Assembly: GCA_030295235.1 (NCBI GenBank)
Contig: AP026131.1
Coordinates: 682,001 to 746,000 of the forward strand
Length of the DNA: 64,000 nt
Direction: 5' to 3'
Source: Fistulifera solaris
Taxonomy: Eukaryota; Bacillariophyta; Bacillariophyceae; Naviculales; Stauroneidaceae
The notes under the pieces are model-generated. The model worked only from the letters and a program-made list of their open reading frames with translations. It was not told the origin of the DNA and searched no databases. Positions 54,470 to 64,000 of this stretch are shown here, piece after piece. A program made the translations under genes and the position numbers. Numbering within the stretch: position 1 is the first letter of the stretch; every line of letters starts with the position of its first letter.

Positions 54470-55116
54470 GGCTTGCCGCCGCCTACGACGACCCCAGTAC
54501 ACTTTCTACGCAGACGACGCTTTGGCGCTCTCATGTCTCTTTTCTTGGTTTTGACAAGCGTCAACCATCCCTCGGACACCCACCTCTCACGGAAATTATT
54601 GCAGTTTGTATATTCAAAGGTTCATTAGGCGATTAGAGAACCTAAGCATCGGAGAAGCATGTTTTTCATGCAGATACACATTTGGAGGCCGCTCGCCGCT
54701 GCCTACAACGATCCCAGTACACTTTCTACGGAGACGACGCTTCGGCGCTCTCACGTTACTCTCTTTGGTCTTGACACACGTCGACCATCCCTCGGACACC
54801 TAGCTCTTGCGGAAATTATCGCATTTTCAACTTATATCAAGGGTTCACTAATCGAATGGAGAACCTAAGCATGGAGAACAAAATCATGGAGAATCAATCA
54901 CAGCATCGGAGAATACAACACACGGGCAATTCTAAGCATCGAAGAAGCAGGCTATGTATGAATTAGCAAGTTTGACCTCGGCTCGCTGCCGCCTACAACG
55001 ATCCCAGTACACTTTCTACGCAGACGACGCTTTGGCGCTCTCACGTTACTCTCTTTGGTCTTGACACACGTCGACCATCCCTCGGACACCTAGCTCTCAG
55101 GGAAATCATCGCATTT
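54470..55116 (+). repeat. Three dispersed-tandem copies of a 140 bp repeat
   Basis: Copies at about 54470-54608, 54691-54832 and 54977-55116 share CAGTACACTTTCTACG, ACGACGCTT-GGCGCTCTCA, GTCTTGACACACGTCGACCA and CCTCGGACACC. The linkers between them also share AGAGAACCTAAGCAT. The shared peptide has stop codons, so coding is doubtful. Copies 2 and 3 are closest. Confidence 0.85.
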
Positions 55117-55768
55117 TTGACAACAAAATCGGATGTCCATTTTTGATGGGCAACCAGTCTGAATCAGTTCTAGCGGTCTACTTCGACAAGAGTAGATCCC
55201 TACAACGTGGATAGGACTTAAAATATAATCTCAAATTGTTATTGTTAATGAATTTTGCAAGGCAAACGCCTTGCATTTTTGACCAAAAACTCACCTAAAA
55301 ATACAGTAAGCCTATAAAGTAGTCCGTTTCTTAGTATAACTACCGATAGTATATGTTGTTTTGGAGCGGTACTCACTAGTCCCCGAATGTCGCAATGTGT
55401 TCGCAAAATGTCGCAGAGGACACACGGACAGACTGCACCATCTTAAGCTTTCGTGACTAAAGAAGTGAAAATGTTCCGGGACACAAAGCAACATTCAGTA
55501 TCCGTTGAAATCTGACTATATTGTAAAATGTAGCTTTGTGCTATAATAAACTGAGACCTCCGATAAGTCGAGTGTCGTTGATCTCCGTTGACGATTGTTG
55601 GGCCGAAATACTTAGACATCTTTTGGAAATGATGTATTCTACTTATGTGTGCCTATTCGTGCTGCATTTTAGCTTTGCTTATGATGTGCTTTTGTTATTG
55701 TCTCGAAGCATAGACGGCGAGCTTGATCCGATTGTTGTCATTAAAGAAAGCACTCAGTGCTCGACCTC

Positions 55769-58330
55769 ATGATGGAAGACGACATTGACTCGGGTGGCTT
55801 TCGCGCCTTACTGGAAAAAGTCCACCGCGTCGAGGAAAACGTCGATTGGAGCATTCATTCCGTTGACTATGAACAATTCAAAAACCGACTGAAGTTTTTT
55901 GCCGAGAGGCGTGTCAAGGTCTGGTCGATTGTACGTGATTCTCCCGACGGGAGAATAGCGGAAGATGAGTGGTCAGCTATTGCTGGTTGGAAGCTTCCAA
56001 TGCCTCCCTCAAGACGGGGTAATAACGACGCTGTCGAGTTGTCTGCTTTTCAAAGAGCTACAGATCGCTACGTTTCCATGGAAGACATCCCCTTTCAAGA
56101 AGACTCGAAAGAATCGGACGAGTCAGTCAGCTCACACGGGAGTTTGTCGAAGACAAGAAGGCGGACAAAGAGGCACTTTATGCGGCGCCTATCGAATACT
56201 GAGCGAAACGAACTGACATTGTTCCTTGCTTGGGAAATGGATAAGGCAATGATGTTTTACTTGACACAATGGCAGAAACTCTCACGTCGGATTGAAGATA
56301 AAGATCGCGATCGTTTTGTGGAAAGCACACCTACTTTTGATTTAGACATTGCGAACGAACTTCTCGAGCTATTCGCATTCTGCTTGATAAACATCATTGT
56401 GGCGCAACAAATCCTCATTCGATATGATGCGTTTGCACGAGCATTCGAAGGAACACCCATGAGAAACTACTACTTGAAACAAGTGAAGAAGGAACAAACT
56501 GCTTATCGCAAAATCCTTTGTCACGAAGAGCTGAAAGCGATTGCTGACAGTTTCGTAGAAATACAACAACCGTCAAATCAACTGAGTCACTTCTGCTCTC
56601 AACGAATGATGTTTGAGAGTATCCTAACGTCCCTCGAAAGTGAGTCTGTCCACGATACGGTTATCAGATTGGAAAATGTGGCTACTTCAGCGAGAAGTCT
56701 TTGGAAATGGTTCATGGTGGGCCTTCGCGAAGGTCGCCTTGGTCTGGAACCGGCATACCTAGCTGGGAGCGAAAAGAGTTTGACTGATCAAATACAACAA
56801 CTAGTCGAATGGCGAACAAAGAAGCAGGAGATTCAGCAACCTCCCAAACAAGAGAGGAAGCTCTCTGATATGCAGAAGTACCATTTGACGCTGAGTCTCA
56901 TGAGCGGGTTTTTCTACTGCATGAATTATTACATTGTGGAACCCTCAAGTACATTATACTGCAATCGATTAGGAGCACAAGACACCATGTCAGGTCTTTT
57001 GATTGGGATGACTCCTCTGGCGGCTTTTATTTCATCGATCCCTTATTCAATGTGGACAAATCATTCATTTCGACAACCGTTTATTTTGTCGTGTGTCATG
57101 CTAATGTTCGGAAACATGTTGTACTCCATCGCTGATATTTTCAGAAATTTTCCCATGGCGATGATGGGGCGTTTTATTTGCGGGATGGGGGCACCGAAAT
57201 GCATCATACGGCGATATATGGCGGACACGACTCCCATGAGTCTACGAACAGGGGTGAATGCAGGTTTTGGGATGGTCGTAGCAGCTGGATCTGCAATGGG
57301 ACCGGCGATGGCAGTTGTGCTGAGCAAGTATGAGCAGGCCATCGCCGTTCCCCACGTCGGATACGTTACTTTGAACGGTCTAACGTTGCCAGGCTACTTC
57401 ATGGCTGCGATCTGGTTCATGTTCGCGCTGCTCGTGGTTGCTACATTTGATGAGCCACAGAGGGAAGGTCTCCTCGAACAAAAACAGTTGGAAGAGAGCG
57501 AAAGAATATCCGATCCAATAACACCAGAAGTCCCGCCTCCTTCATATTTGGAAGTATCTGATAGTCAAATGAGCGAGCAAGACATAGAACTGAGGATGAT
57601 CTTTAGTGGAGAAAGCCACGATTATGCTGGACTCAAGGAAATGCAAGAAAAGCGCCCCGCCTCGCATCATTATCTGCAAGCGCTTCGAAACTTCGCAGGG
57701 CTAATTACTTTTCCTGTTCGTGTCTGTCTCGGTCTTCTTTTTGCGAAAGTATTTACTATTGAAACCTTGGTGAGCTCGACTTCGTCGCTAACCAAAAACA
57801 GGTATCGATGGGTTGTGACACAGGTTGGCGTTCTCGGTTTCACAAATGGATTGTTGGTTATACCATTTTCAATCTTTATCGGACGGCTGTCACTTTCTTT
57901 TGAAGATAGGATACTCATGAGATGGCTTGTTATGGCTGGTTGTTTCGGTTTCTTTCTCTTAATTGACTTATCCGACCTCGTAGAAGCTCCCACCGGAGAT
58001 TACAATAAGGGACATATCTTGGCAGTGACACCACAGAGGTATATTGCGGGTTACTTCATTGCCTATCTCTCCGTTCAAGCATTCGAAGGTGTCATAGGAT
58101 CTGCCCTGAGTAAGCTGATTCCGACCGCCCTTGCCTCGGGCACACTGAACTCGGGATTGCTCGCAACGCTGGTCGACACTTTCGGCCGCGCTTGCGGTGA
58201 TATTTTCATATCAGCGGTTGGTTGCATTGAGTTACGACAGCTATTGAATCTTCTATTCATACCAGCATTTGTGATAATGCTTACTTGCCTGGTGGTAATT
58301 GAAAAGTTCCATGACGTGCTCTCGGTATAG
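55769..58330 (+). CDS. SPX-MFS transporter, vacuolar phosphate transporter (VPT/PHT5-like)
   Basis: 853 residues from ATG 55769 (or 55772). The N-terminal SPX domain (about 8-270) has VDYEQFKNRLKFF near its start and the long helices FYLTQWQKLSRRI and ELLELFAFCLINIIVAQQILIRYDAF, which form the inositol-polyphosphate-binding bundle. After a linker with QERKLSDMQKYHLTLSLMSG, an MFS domain (about 370-850) shows repeated hydrophobic spans, with the substrate-half motif MGRFICGMGAPKCIIRRYMAD. A hydrophilic loop splits the two MFS halves. Homologues in algae and plants move phosphate into the vacuole and respond to phosphate status through SPX. Single exon, intact. Confidence 0.93.
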   Translation: MMEDDIDSGGFRALLEKVHRVEENVDWSIHSVDYEQFKNRLKFFAERRVKVWSIVRDSPDGRIAEDEWSAIAGWKLPMPPSRRGNNDAVELSAFQRATDRYVSMEDIPFQEDSKESDESVSSHGSLSKTRRRTKRHFMRRLSNTERNELTLFLAWEMDKAMMFYLTQWQKLSRRIEDKDRDRFVESTPTFDLDIANELLELFAFCLINIIVAQQILIRYDAFARAFEGTPMRNYYLKQVKKEQTAYRKILCHEELKAIADSFVEIQQPSNQLSHFCSQRMMFESILTSLESESVHDTVIRLENVATSARSLWKWFMVGLREGRLGLEPAYLAGSEKSLTDQIQQLVEWRTKKQEIQQPPKQERKLSDMQKYHLTLSLMSGFFYCMNYYIVEPSSTLYCNRLGAQDTMSGLLIGMTPLAAFISSIPYSMWTNHSFRQPFILSCVMLMFGNMLYSIADIFRNFPMAMMGRFICGMGAPKCIIRRYMADTTPMSLRTGVNAGFGMVVAAGSAMGPAMAVVLSKYEQAIAVPHVGYVTLNGLTLPGYFMAAIWFMFALLVVATFDEPQREGLLEQKQLEESERISDPITPEVPPPSYLEVSDSQMSEQDIELRMIFSGESHDYAGLKEMQEKRPASHHYLQALRNFAGLITFPVRVCLGLLFAKVFTIETLVSSTSSLTKNRYRWVVTQVGVLGFTNGLLVIPFSIFIGRLSLSFEDRILMRWLVMAGCFGFFLLIDLSDLVEAPTGDYNKGHILAVTPQRYIAGYFIAYLSVQAFEGVIGSALSKLIPTALASGTLNSGLLATLVDTFGRACGDIFISAVGCIELRQLLNLLFIPAFVIMLTCLVVIEKFHDVLSV

Positions 58331-58442
58331 TCTTATCGCCTGTAACGAATAGAGCCGTGGGCAGTAATACGGGCCAAATATGCTATGCTTTACACTCTAA
58401 CAATTTTAAGAACAAGTTCGACTTCATTTCGGTTGCTGCTCT

Positions 58443-59390
58443 CTAATCTGTTTCTACTGTTACCATGTAATCAAAACCCAACTGAAGAGCACCAGTCGGG
58501 GATCGCAGCGTCGCGGCCAGGCTCTCCTTTTCTAAATCATCTAGTTGTAGGGCCATCGCTTTTGACAAAGCACTGTTGTTGAACAAAGGAAGTTTCGATC
58601 TCGCTACATTGATTTGGCGCACCATTGTCGCATGTCGATAGAGAATGGGAAACTTCTTGGACGCAACAAGTTGCAACCCCGCAATTTGGTCGCATTGTCG
58701 CTCAATCCATTCCAGAGGGTATTCTCTATAGCATCGATGTCCCGCCAGTAATATACACGCATCTCTGACCTGTCGAATTCGACACATGACATTCGCATCT
58801 CCGTCGACTCGGTCCGGCAATGGCTCCAAGCCTACTATATACATACGGCCACCCGGTTTTAACAAAGCGGTGAGCTTGGGAAGCATTTGATCTTGTTGGT
58901 AGGGCGAAAATCCGTCCATAGCACCGATCAAATAATCGACCAGTATGGTATCGTATTGTTGGTGCTCCAAGTTGAGCCTATTACTCTCGGATCCGAACCA
59001 ATTGCCGATAAGTATCTCTCCGATGGTGTCGACACCGAGCGCTTCGGCCTCTTTTTGTACATTGAGCTGCATGGTCGTATCCGCAGTAATGGCTGTGAAG
59101 GATGTCATTCCCTTTTCCGGCAATGTCGCGATCCAGCGAAGTGAATGCATTCCCGTGCCCGCATCCAAGACTTTACCGAAGGGACGATGTTCGTGTTGCG
59201 CTTCGATAGACCCGAACAATGCGTCATCTTTCCCGTACACGAGGCGTTTTTTCGCCTCAGAATCCATAGTAGTGGCTTGTCGCAACACGTTGAATAGGCG
59301 CGGACAAATGTGGGAGCGGTTGAAGAAGAATGCCGATGATTTCGGTGAAGACACGAAAATGAGGAATGGCGATAGCGTGCCCCAGTGCAT
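58443..59390 (-). CDS. SAM-dependent methyltransferase, probably plastid-targeted
   Basis: ATG 59390 (MHWGTLSPFLIFV) is the first true start and opens a hydrophobic leader ending SSAFFFNRS, an ASAF-like plastid motif; the product is 315 residues. The Rossmann methyltransferase core has motif I VLDAGTGMHSLRWIA (SAM-binding), an acidic motif in TAITADTTMQL, YDTILVDYLIGAMDGF (post-motif II), and LKPGGRMYIVGLEP (motif III). No substrate-specific domain is recognised. Single exon, intact, with a stop about 110 bp from that of the SPX-MFS transporter on the other strand. Confidence 0.82.
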   Translation of the reverse strand: MHWGTLSPFLIFVSSPKSSAFFFNRSHICPRLFNVLRQATTMDSEAKKRLVYGKDDALFGSIEAQHEHRPFGKVLDAGTGMHSLRWIATLPEKGMTSFTAITADTTMQLNVQKEAEALGVDTIGEILIGNWFGSESNRLNLEHQQYDTILVDYLIGAMDGFSPYQQDQMLPKLTALLKPGGRMYIVGLEPLPDRVDGDANVMCRIRQVRDACILLAGHRCYREYPLEWIERQCDQIAGLQLVASKKFPILYRHATMVRQINVARSKLPLFNNSALSKAMALQLDDLEKESLAATLRSPTGALQLGFDYMVTVETD

Positions 59391-59831
59391 GGAAGCAGTC
59401 CGCACTTTTCTCTTGTCTTTTTCTTGCGCAATCACTTGCACGAACTAGTTAAAGGATGAAAAGAATGAGAAGCTTCTCCCTTTGCTTAAGATCCTCTGAG
59501 AAAGGCGGTATTAAAATGGATAGCCCTTTGCGTCGTTTATGTTTGCTTCATTCATTATTCATTACAGTAAGGAATTCATTATGTTTTATGTTTGGGTCGT
59601 CCTGCATGTCTGTCCGTTTGGCGGTGCTGTACGTGACACCTAACGGGATTAATCGAACTCGGGAACCAAAATTCCTTCCGACTTTTTCTTCCAAAAATTC
59701 GAATGCCGAAATTTGTTCCTTCGGAAGATGATGATGATAATTCTTCTCTTTCGAAACAGTCTTTACGAGTCAATCGAAGCGTACAAATAATAAGAATTTC
59801 CTTTTTCAGTTCTTAGTGACAGCTCTCAACT
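59391..59831. other. Intergenic, divergent promoter region
   Basis: About 440 bp between the methyltransferase and the ankyrin gene, which point away from each other. Short ORFs only. Confidence 0.5.
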
Positions 59832-60560
59832 ATGGACCTTTTGTTTTTCGAACAGTTCCGGTATCTCCAACTGAACCAAGCTGCCGCCGACGGAGATCTG
59901 CCATTCGTCGAACAATTGGCGTCCTATGCGGATAACAGGACGCTACTCATCGCTTGTCAACGCGGACACGCCGAAATAGTCCATTTTCTCCTTATGAATT
60001 GTTCACAACTGGATGTCGAAGCCGGCGACCCAGTTCATGATCGATCCCCTTTGGGCTGGGCTTGTCAGAAGGGTCATTTAGAGGTTGCTCGTCTTCTTAT
60101 TGAGAAATACAAATGTTCCCTGGAGAGGACTGATGAAGATGGGTCGACGGCGTTGCATTTGGCGTGCAGTGGAGGACACTTGGATGTGGCACGTTTGTTG
60201 GTGCAAAACTCGGCGCACGTCGATTGTCGAGATCATGTGGGCGCGACTCCCTTGTATTTGGCGAGCGATGCGGGATACGGAGACATGGTACGCTTTTTAC
60301 TCGATGACGCATTGGCCAGTATCGATGTTAGTGACGATTTTGGTTGGACGCCTCTCTTTCTGTCGGTCATGAACGCTCAGCGTTCGGTGTGTGGCAACGG
60401 CGTGCTTCACATTCTACTCGAACGAGGCGGCGATATACACGCGGCGACATTTACGGGGGACACTCCTATGAAACGAGCAGTAGTCTCTGGTCTGTTGGAC
60501 CCTTTGTATGGAATTCTGCGGACACGACCGGAGGAGTGGGAAACATGGCACCGCGGGTAG
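59832..60560 (+). CDS. Ankyrin-repeat protein
   Basis: 242 residues, single exon from ATG 59832. Five or six ankyrin repeats are visible, for example TLLIACQRGHAEIVHFLL, SPLGWACQKGHLEVARLLIE, TALHLACSGGHLDVARLLVQ, TPLYLASDAGYGDMVRFLLD and TPLFLSVMNAQ. There is no other domain, signal peptide or membrane span. A protein-protein interaction role is expected; partner unknown. Confidence 0.88.
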   Translation: MDLLFFEQFRYLQLNQAAADGDLPFVEQLASYADNRTLLIACQRGHAEIVHFLLMNCSQLDVEAGDPVHDRSPLGWACQKGHLEVARLLIEKYKCSLERTDEDGSTALHLACSGGHLDVARLLVQNSAHVDCRDHVGATPLYLASDAGYGDMVRFLLDDALASIDVSDDFGWTPLFLSVMNAQRSVCGNGVLHILLERGGDIHAATFTGDTPMKRAVVSGLLDPLYGILRTRPEEWETWHRG

Positions 60561-61849
60561 AAAAGTGAAAGTAGAATTTGCTCGTACTTGGGGTATCGCA
60601 TTCGTTTTTACCTCCTTTCCATACCTAGCTACTAGATCAGAACTTGGTTAGTATCACACAATATTTTTAACTCCGAAATTACCAGCACCCCGACGAGAAG
60701 GATGGTGTGATCCTATAGTCGTCTATAGTGACAAAAGCAGTCAACGATCCGGAAGCTTTTTCAAAGCCTCAAATCAGAATGTTGTGTTTCAAAGAAAACA
60801 GTAATATAAAAGTCTTAAAATTGATTGTTCATTTTGTTTTATCATTATTTGTGGCCCTGTTTGTCGCTGTTCCATTCGTTTTCCGTAGTTGGAGCGTGAC
60901 TGAAATTCAGTCTCGGTCTCCGTGAACCAACACACTGACCCTATAGTGGAAATTGCATTATCCGGTCCGGAAGCTTTTCGAAGGCGTAAATCAAAACGTT
61001 GTGTTTCAAGTAAAAACCGCAAACTATCTCGACAACCGTAAGAGGCGAGTTTGATTATTCATTTTGTTTTATCATCAATTGTGGCCCAGCTTGTCGCTGT
61101 TCCATTCGTTTTCCGTAACTGGAGCGTGACTGCAATTCAGTCGCGGTCTCCTTGAACCAACACACTAACCCTATAGTGGAAATTGCATTAACCGGTCCGG
61201 AAGCTTTTCGAAGGCTCAAATCAAGATTTTGCGTTTCAAATGAAAGCCGTACTTTATCTAGACACCCAAAAGGTTAAGTTTATTATTCATATGTCCTATC
61301 ATAATGTGTGGTCCAGCTCGTCGCCGTTATATTCATTTTCCGTAATTGGAGCGTGACTGCAACTCAGTCGCGGTCTACTTGAACCAACACATTGACCCTA
61401 TAGTGGCAATTTCAGTGAACGGTCCGGAAGCTTTCGAAGGCTCAAATCAAGATGTTGCGTTTCAAATGAAAGCTGTAATTCATCTTTTATCTTGACACCC
61501 GATCCATGCTGGAGAATGCGATGATGGCATTGCTGTACAATAGACACGAACACACTGATAATACTTTCCCACCATACCTGGTACAGGCATTTTTAACCTT
61601 CTATACCCCAAATATTGTATGCTCAATTTTGCGCGACTGGATTTCAGTCACGAGACAAACGCGATGGTGAAAAAGTGAAAATAATAAAGTGAAATAAAAG
61701 TCGTCGTCGTTTTATAATCGTATCATTGTGGTTTGGTTTCTTTAATTACGACTGATAAGCATTTGTTGCTATTTGATTGTAAAGCCTGCTCGTTTTACTC
61801 CGCGGCTGAAGCGGCAATTCCAAACGAATCGAACGAGCGCTTGAAAAGA
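60561..61849. other. Intergenic with 230 bp tandem repeats; leader of the CX9C gene at its end
   Basis: About 1.3 kb, mostly the repeat described separately. The frame of the small Cys protein is open upstream to 61733, but the part before 61850 does not look conserved. Confidence 0.55.
60740..61510. repeat. Diverged tandem repeat of about 213-231 bp, four units
   Basis: The unit landmark (G)GTCCGGAAGCTTTTCGAAGG occurs near 60748, 60963, 61194 and 61422. Each unit also carries TTGGAGCGTGACTG-AA-TCAGTC, GAACCAACACA-TGACCC and TTTTATCAT. The units are noticeably diverged. Confidence 0.85.
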
Positions 61850-62044
61850 ATGGCACCCCCACCGCCAGCACAACCACCCGACAAGCTGAGAGACGGCCCG
61901 TGTGCCGAGATTTACAACAAACTAGAAGCTTGTCGGCAGAGAGTAGCCGCGAAATCTCCTCAACAAGCGCTTACGATATGTGTCAATGAAACAGATCAAC
62001 TGATCAAGTGCGTTCATAAACATCCCGCCTATTTCCAGCAATAA
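61850..62044 (+). CDS. Small twin-CX9C (CHCH) protein, mitochondrial intermembrane-space type
   Basis: 64 residues from ATG 61850 (MAPPPPAQPPDKLRDGPC). It has two CX9C motifs: CAEIYNKLEAC and CVNETDQLIKC, separated by a helix-turn (RQRVAAKSPQQALTI). This is the Mia40-imported coiled-coil-helix-coiled-coil-helix fold, common in small assembly factors of cytochrome oxidase and other respiratory complexes. No strong clue to the exact subfamily. The upstream Met at 61733 would add a region not typical of such proteins, so 61850 is preferred. Confidence 0.8.
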   Translation: MAPPPPAQPPDKLRDGPCAEIYNKLEACRQRVAAKSPQQALTICVNETDQLIKCVHKHPAYFQQ

Positions 62045-62071
62045 AGGATAGCATATTATGATATTAACTTA

Positions 62072-63541
62072 CTACAATTTACTCAATGCGGCTGCCGACT
62101 CTAGCATATTCACTTCTTCTGTATCCAATGTCCAACCCAGACAGCCCAGGACTTCTTTGGCCTGCGTGGGACTGTTGACTTCGGGTAAAGGAACACCACC
62201 TTTGGCAATCACGTAATTGAGTGCTACTTGCGTCGTGGTAATGTCCGTATTGATTTGCGGCGGTGGTCCGTACTTGCTTTTGAATCGTTCTTGGGTGTCA
62301 CGCATGTTTCGAATCACTCTTGTTCGGACTCTTTCGGCCACTGTTTCCAGTACGCTATGAACTGCTTGGTACTTTTCGAGCTCTTTGAAGGTGTACTTCT
62401 TGTTGCTGCTCGACAGGGAAAGGACTCCTCTTCCGCCGCCGGTTGGATTCATGGCGGTGAAAATACCACTCGCCAAACCATTGTCGAGAGGGTTTGTGAT
62501 AAGAGGAATCACATTGAATTCTTTGCAAATGTCAATCAAGGCTTCATTCTTCCGATTTGTCAAGGAAAAATCAAAGGCATTGCTGGTGAGACTGTAGTCG
62601 GCCGCCGCCAACTGATTGCACAATTTACGGATCTTGCGACCATTCGTGACACCAACGACACCGACCGTATTTGCTTGACCGGATTCAAGCACCGCAATGA
62701 GTCCTTTGGACAATGCGCTGGTACTACTGTACCGTGAGTAAGGAACTTGCAAGAGCTCAATGGTGGATAAATCACCTAGTTTCGTCAGCGACTTTTCCAG
62801 TGAATTCACCATAGCCTTTTCTGTCGTCACGACTGTATTCATGGAAAGCGTCGCGAGTACGGTTGGTAACACATTTCCCGAGTAAGTTTCCGCAATCTGA
62901 CATTCCGGAACACCCTCGGGTCGTTCGGCCAAACATCGTTTCAAGATATCGTGCGCACTCATCGTTCCACCATACGAGGCGGAAGTCTCCACAAACGTAA
63001 TGCCCGCAGCGAGCAAATCATTGTACGCCAATTGAATATCACCCGGCACAAACAAACCCGACTTGATGGCCCGTTTGGTCAATTTTCCGCTCGCAACAAA
63101 GTTTCGTTTCGGATCACCCCACGCGATGGTCGTAATGCCCATGCGATTGGGAATATGGAAATCATTTTCGTCCTCATAATCGGCCATGTAGTCGACAATC
63201 GGGGTATCGTATTTTGGTTTTGTGTCGCTGTCTTTTTCTTTCTTCTGGTCGGTAGTTTCTTTCGGGGCTTTATTGCGAACGGGTCGTTCCGTTTTGAAGG
63301 CTGGCAAATTGCTGAGATCCAAATCGACCGTGGGTTCCTCCGGCAGCGAAGGAGTTTCTTCCTGTTTCCGCTGTCGCTTAATTTGATTGCGTTTTCCTAT
63401 GAGTTTGGAGACTTCATCGTCCTCCGGTGTACTACTGAAACGAGCTGTGGTCGGTCGTGTCGTGGGCGCCCACAGCATAAACGCCTCATGGCTCGGTGCC
63501 AGCAAAAGTAGGGAAACCCCAATGGCGATGGGTCGGAACAT
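62072..63541 (-). CDS. Plastid-targeted aldo/keto-reductase-like protein
   Basis: 489 residues from ATG 63541 (MFRPIAIGVSLLLL), the first true start. The leader ends SHEAFMLW, an ASAF-like plastid motif. A charged linker (about residues 50-125) precedes the AKR barrel: MGITTIAWGD, AGITFVETSASYGG, STIELLQVPYSRY, NTVGVVGVTN, PLDNGLASG, and NYVIAKGGVPLPEVNSPTQAKEVLG near the end (cofactor region, in part). Compared with classical AKRs, the catalytic Tyr context (ASYGG) is kept but the catalytic Asp is replaced by Glu-Thr, and the His expected after the LQ strand is absent (LQVPYS). It may be a non-canonical or inactive member. The stop lies 27 bp from that of the CX9C gene. Confidence 0.8.
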   Translation of the reverse strand: MFRPIAIGVSLLLLAPSHEAFMLWAPTTRPTTARFSSTPEDDEVSKLIGKRNQIKRQRKQEETPSLPEEPTVDLDLSNLPAFKTERPVRNKAPKETTDQKKEKDSDTKPKYDTPIVDYMADYEDENDFHIPNRMGITTIAWGDPKRNFVASGKLTKRAIKSGLFVPGDIQLAYNDLLAAGITFVETSASYGGTMSAHDILKRCLAERPEGVPECQIAETYSGNVLPTVLATLSMNTVVTTEKAMVNSLEKSLTKLGDLSTIELLQVPYSRYSSTSALSKGLIAVLESGQANTVGVVGVTNGRKIRKLCNQLAAADYSLTSNAFDFSLTNRKNEALIDICKEFNVIPLITNPLDNGLASGIFTAMNPTGGGRGVLSLSSSNKKYTFKELEKYQAVHSVLETVAERVRTRVIRNMRDTQERFKSKYGPPPQINTDITTTQVALNYVIAKGGVPLPEVNSPTQAKEVLGCLGWTLDTEEVNMLESAAALSKL

Positions 63542-63594
63542 TTTTCGAGTTTTTACTATTGATACTGGGGCCTGAGGCAACGGTTATATGGGAA

Positions 63595-63810
63595 ATGAGA
63601 AAGAATGTCGACGACGACGACGATCGAGATCGCGAGTGTGTTGACGTTGAAATCAAAAAAATCGATCCGATTGATCGATGCAAGCGAGCGGCATTCATCG
63701 TCGCGTTCGCAAGTGCGTATGGAATGGCAGACGGATCAGTCCCCATAAAACTCGGGAATGAAACGAAGAACGAGAAAGAATGCAATGCCTCCGGTAAGGT
63801 TAGGCGTTAG
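63595..63810 (+). CDS. Hypothetical protein, probably first exon or broken frame
   Basis: ATG 63595 opens MRKNVDDDDDRDRECVDVE and IDRCKRAAFIVAFASAYGMA, with one mildly hydrophobic stretch, then stops at 63810. Just before the stop is a donor-like GGTAAGG at 63793, and plausible protein continues in other frames to about 63870 (for example VMVFETTTGLAALWDKE or RHGLRDNDWIGGTMGQ). The end of the gene therefore cannot be fixed. It is divergent from the AKR-like gene, 54 bp between the starts, so a shared promoter is likely. Function unknown. Confidence 0.4.
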   Translation: MRKNVDDDDDRDRECVDVEIKKIDPIDRCKRAAFIVAFASAYGMADGSVPIKLGNETKNEKECNASGKVRR

Positions 63811-64000
63811 GAAATCACAGCGTCATGGTCTTCGAGACAACGACTGGATTGGCGGCACTATGGGACAAAGAGTAAGAAGTTGACACCAACTTTCTGAGCC
63901 AGCCAGCGAACCCCAAAAGAATGCCGCGAAGATGATCTTTCGTTCGGTACTATAATCATAAAGTGTAGTCTGGACAGAAGGAAGCCTTCGTAACGGTACT

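Larger units (their letters stand above)
52765..55768. other. Long intergenic region with three repeat families
   Basis: About 3 kb with no supported gene. It contains degenerate ATGTTCGAAGATCAA repeats (52930-53230) and three copies of a 140 bp repeat (54470-55116). Short ORFs here are shadows of the repeats. No RNA gene recognised. Confidence 0.55.

Overview
This 64 kb window reads as nuclear DNA of a photosynthetic stramenopile, most likely a pennate diatom. The evidence is: GT-AG introns of about 60-200 bp, close gene spacing on both strands, nuclear genes with bipartite plastid-type leaders (signal peptide followed by an ASAF-like Phe motif), a Tic22-family plastid import protein, an SPX-MFS phosphate transporter, and secreted proteins with the R-X-L motif known from diatom biosilica proteins. 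No species is claimed.

Layout. 0-14 kb: end of a hybrid histidine kinase, an F-box/DUSP protein, a hypothetical gene, two tandem TKL-like kinases, a heat-shock factor and a small Cys-rich secreted protein. 14-21 kb: sparse and repeat-rich, with duplicated palindromic AGAGAAATTTCTCT blocks, two convergent globin genes, a 164 bp MITE and a 1.63 kb element with 335 bp terminal inverted repeats. 22-41 kb: a four-span membrane protein and then a cluster of seven secreted multidomain proteins built from CBM6-like beta-sandwich domains and low-complexity linkers, broken up by a plastid TPR protein and the complex I subunit NDUFS7. 41-64 kb: PP2C phosphatase, MCM8, a 233 bp satellite, a P2B Ca2+-ATPase, Tic22, further repeat families, an SPX-MFS transporter, a methyltransferase, an ankyrin protein, a twin-CX9C protein and a plastid aldo/keto-reductase-like protein.

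The CBM6-like cluster is the most interesting part. Five of seven members carry R-X-L shortly after a signal peptide, and three domain types (A, B, C) are shuffled with Pro/Thr, acidic, Gly-rich or 9-residue-repeat linkers. This fits a lineage-specific cell-wall or biosilica matrix family; the biosilica link is inference.

Many otherwise convincing genes are split by single-base frame changes, often at homopolymers, so part of the fragmentation probably reflects consensus errors. One break, a 5 bp tandem duplication, looks like a genuine mutation. Gene spans run from first start to last stop; exon limits are given in the evidence where they could be read.
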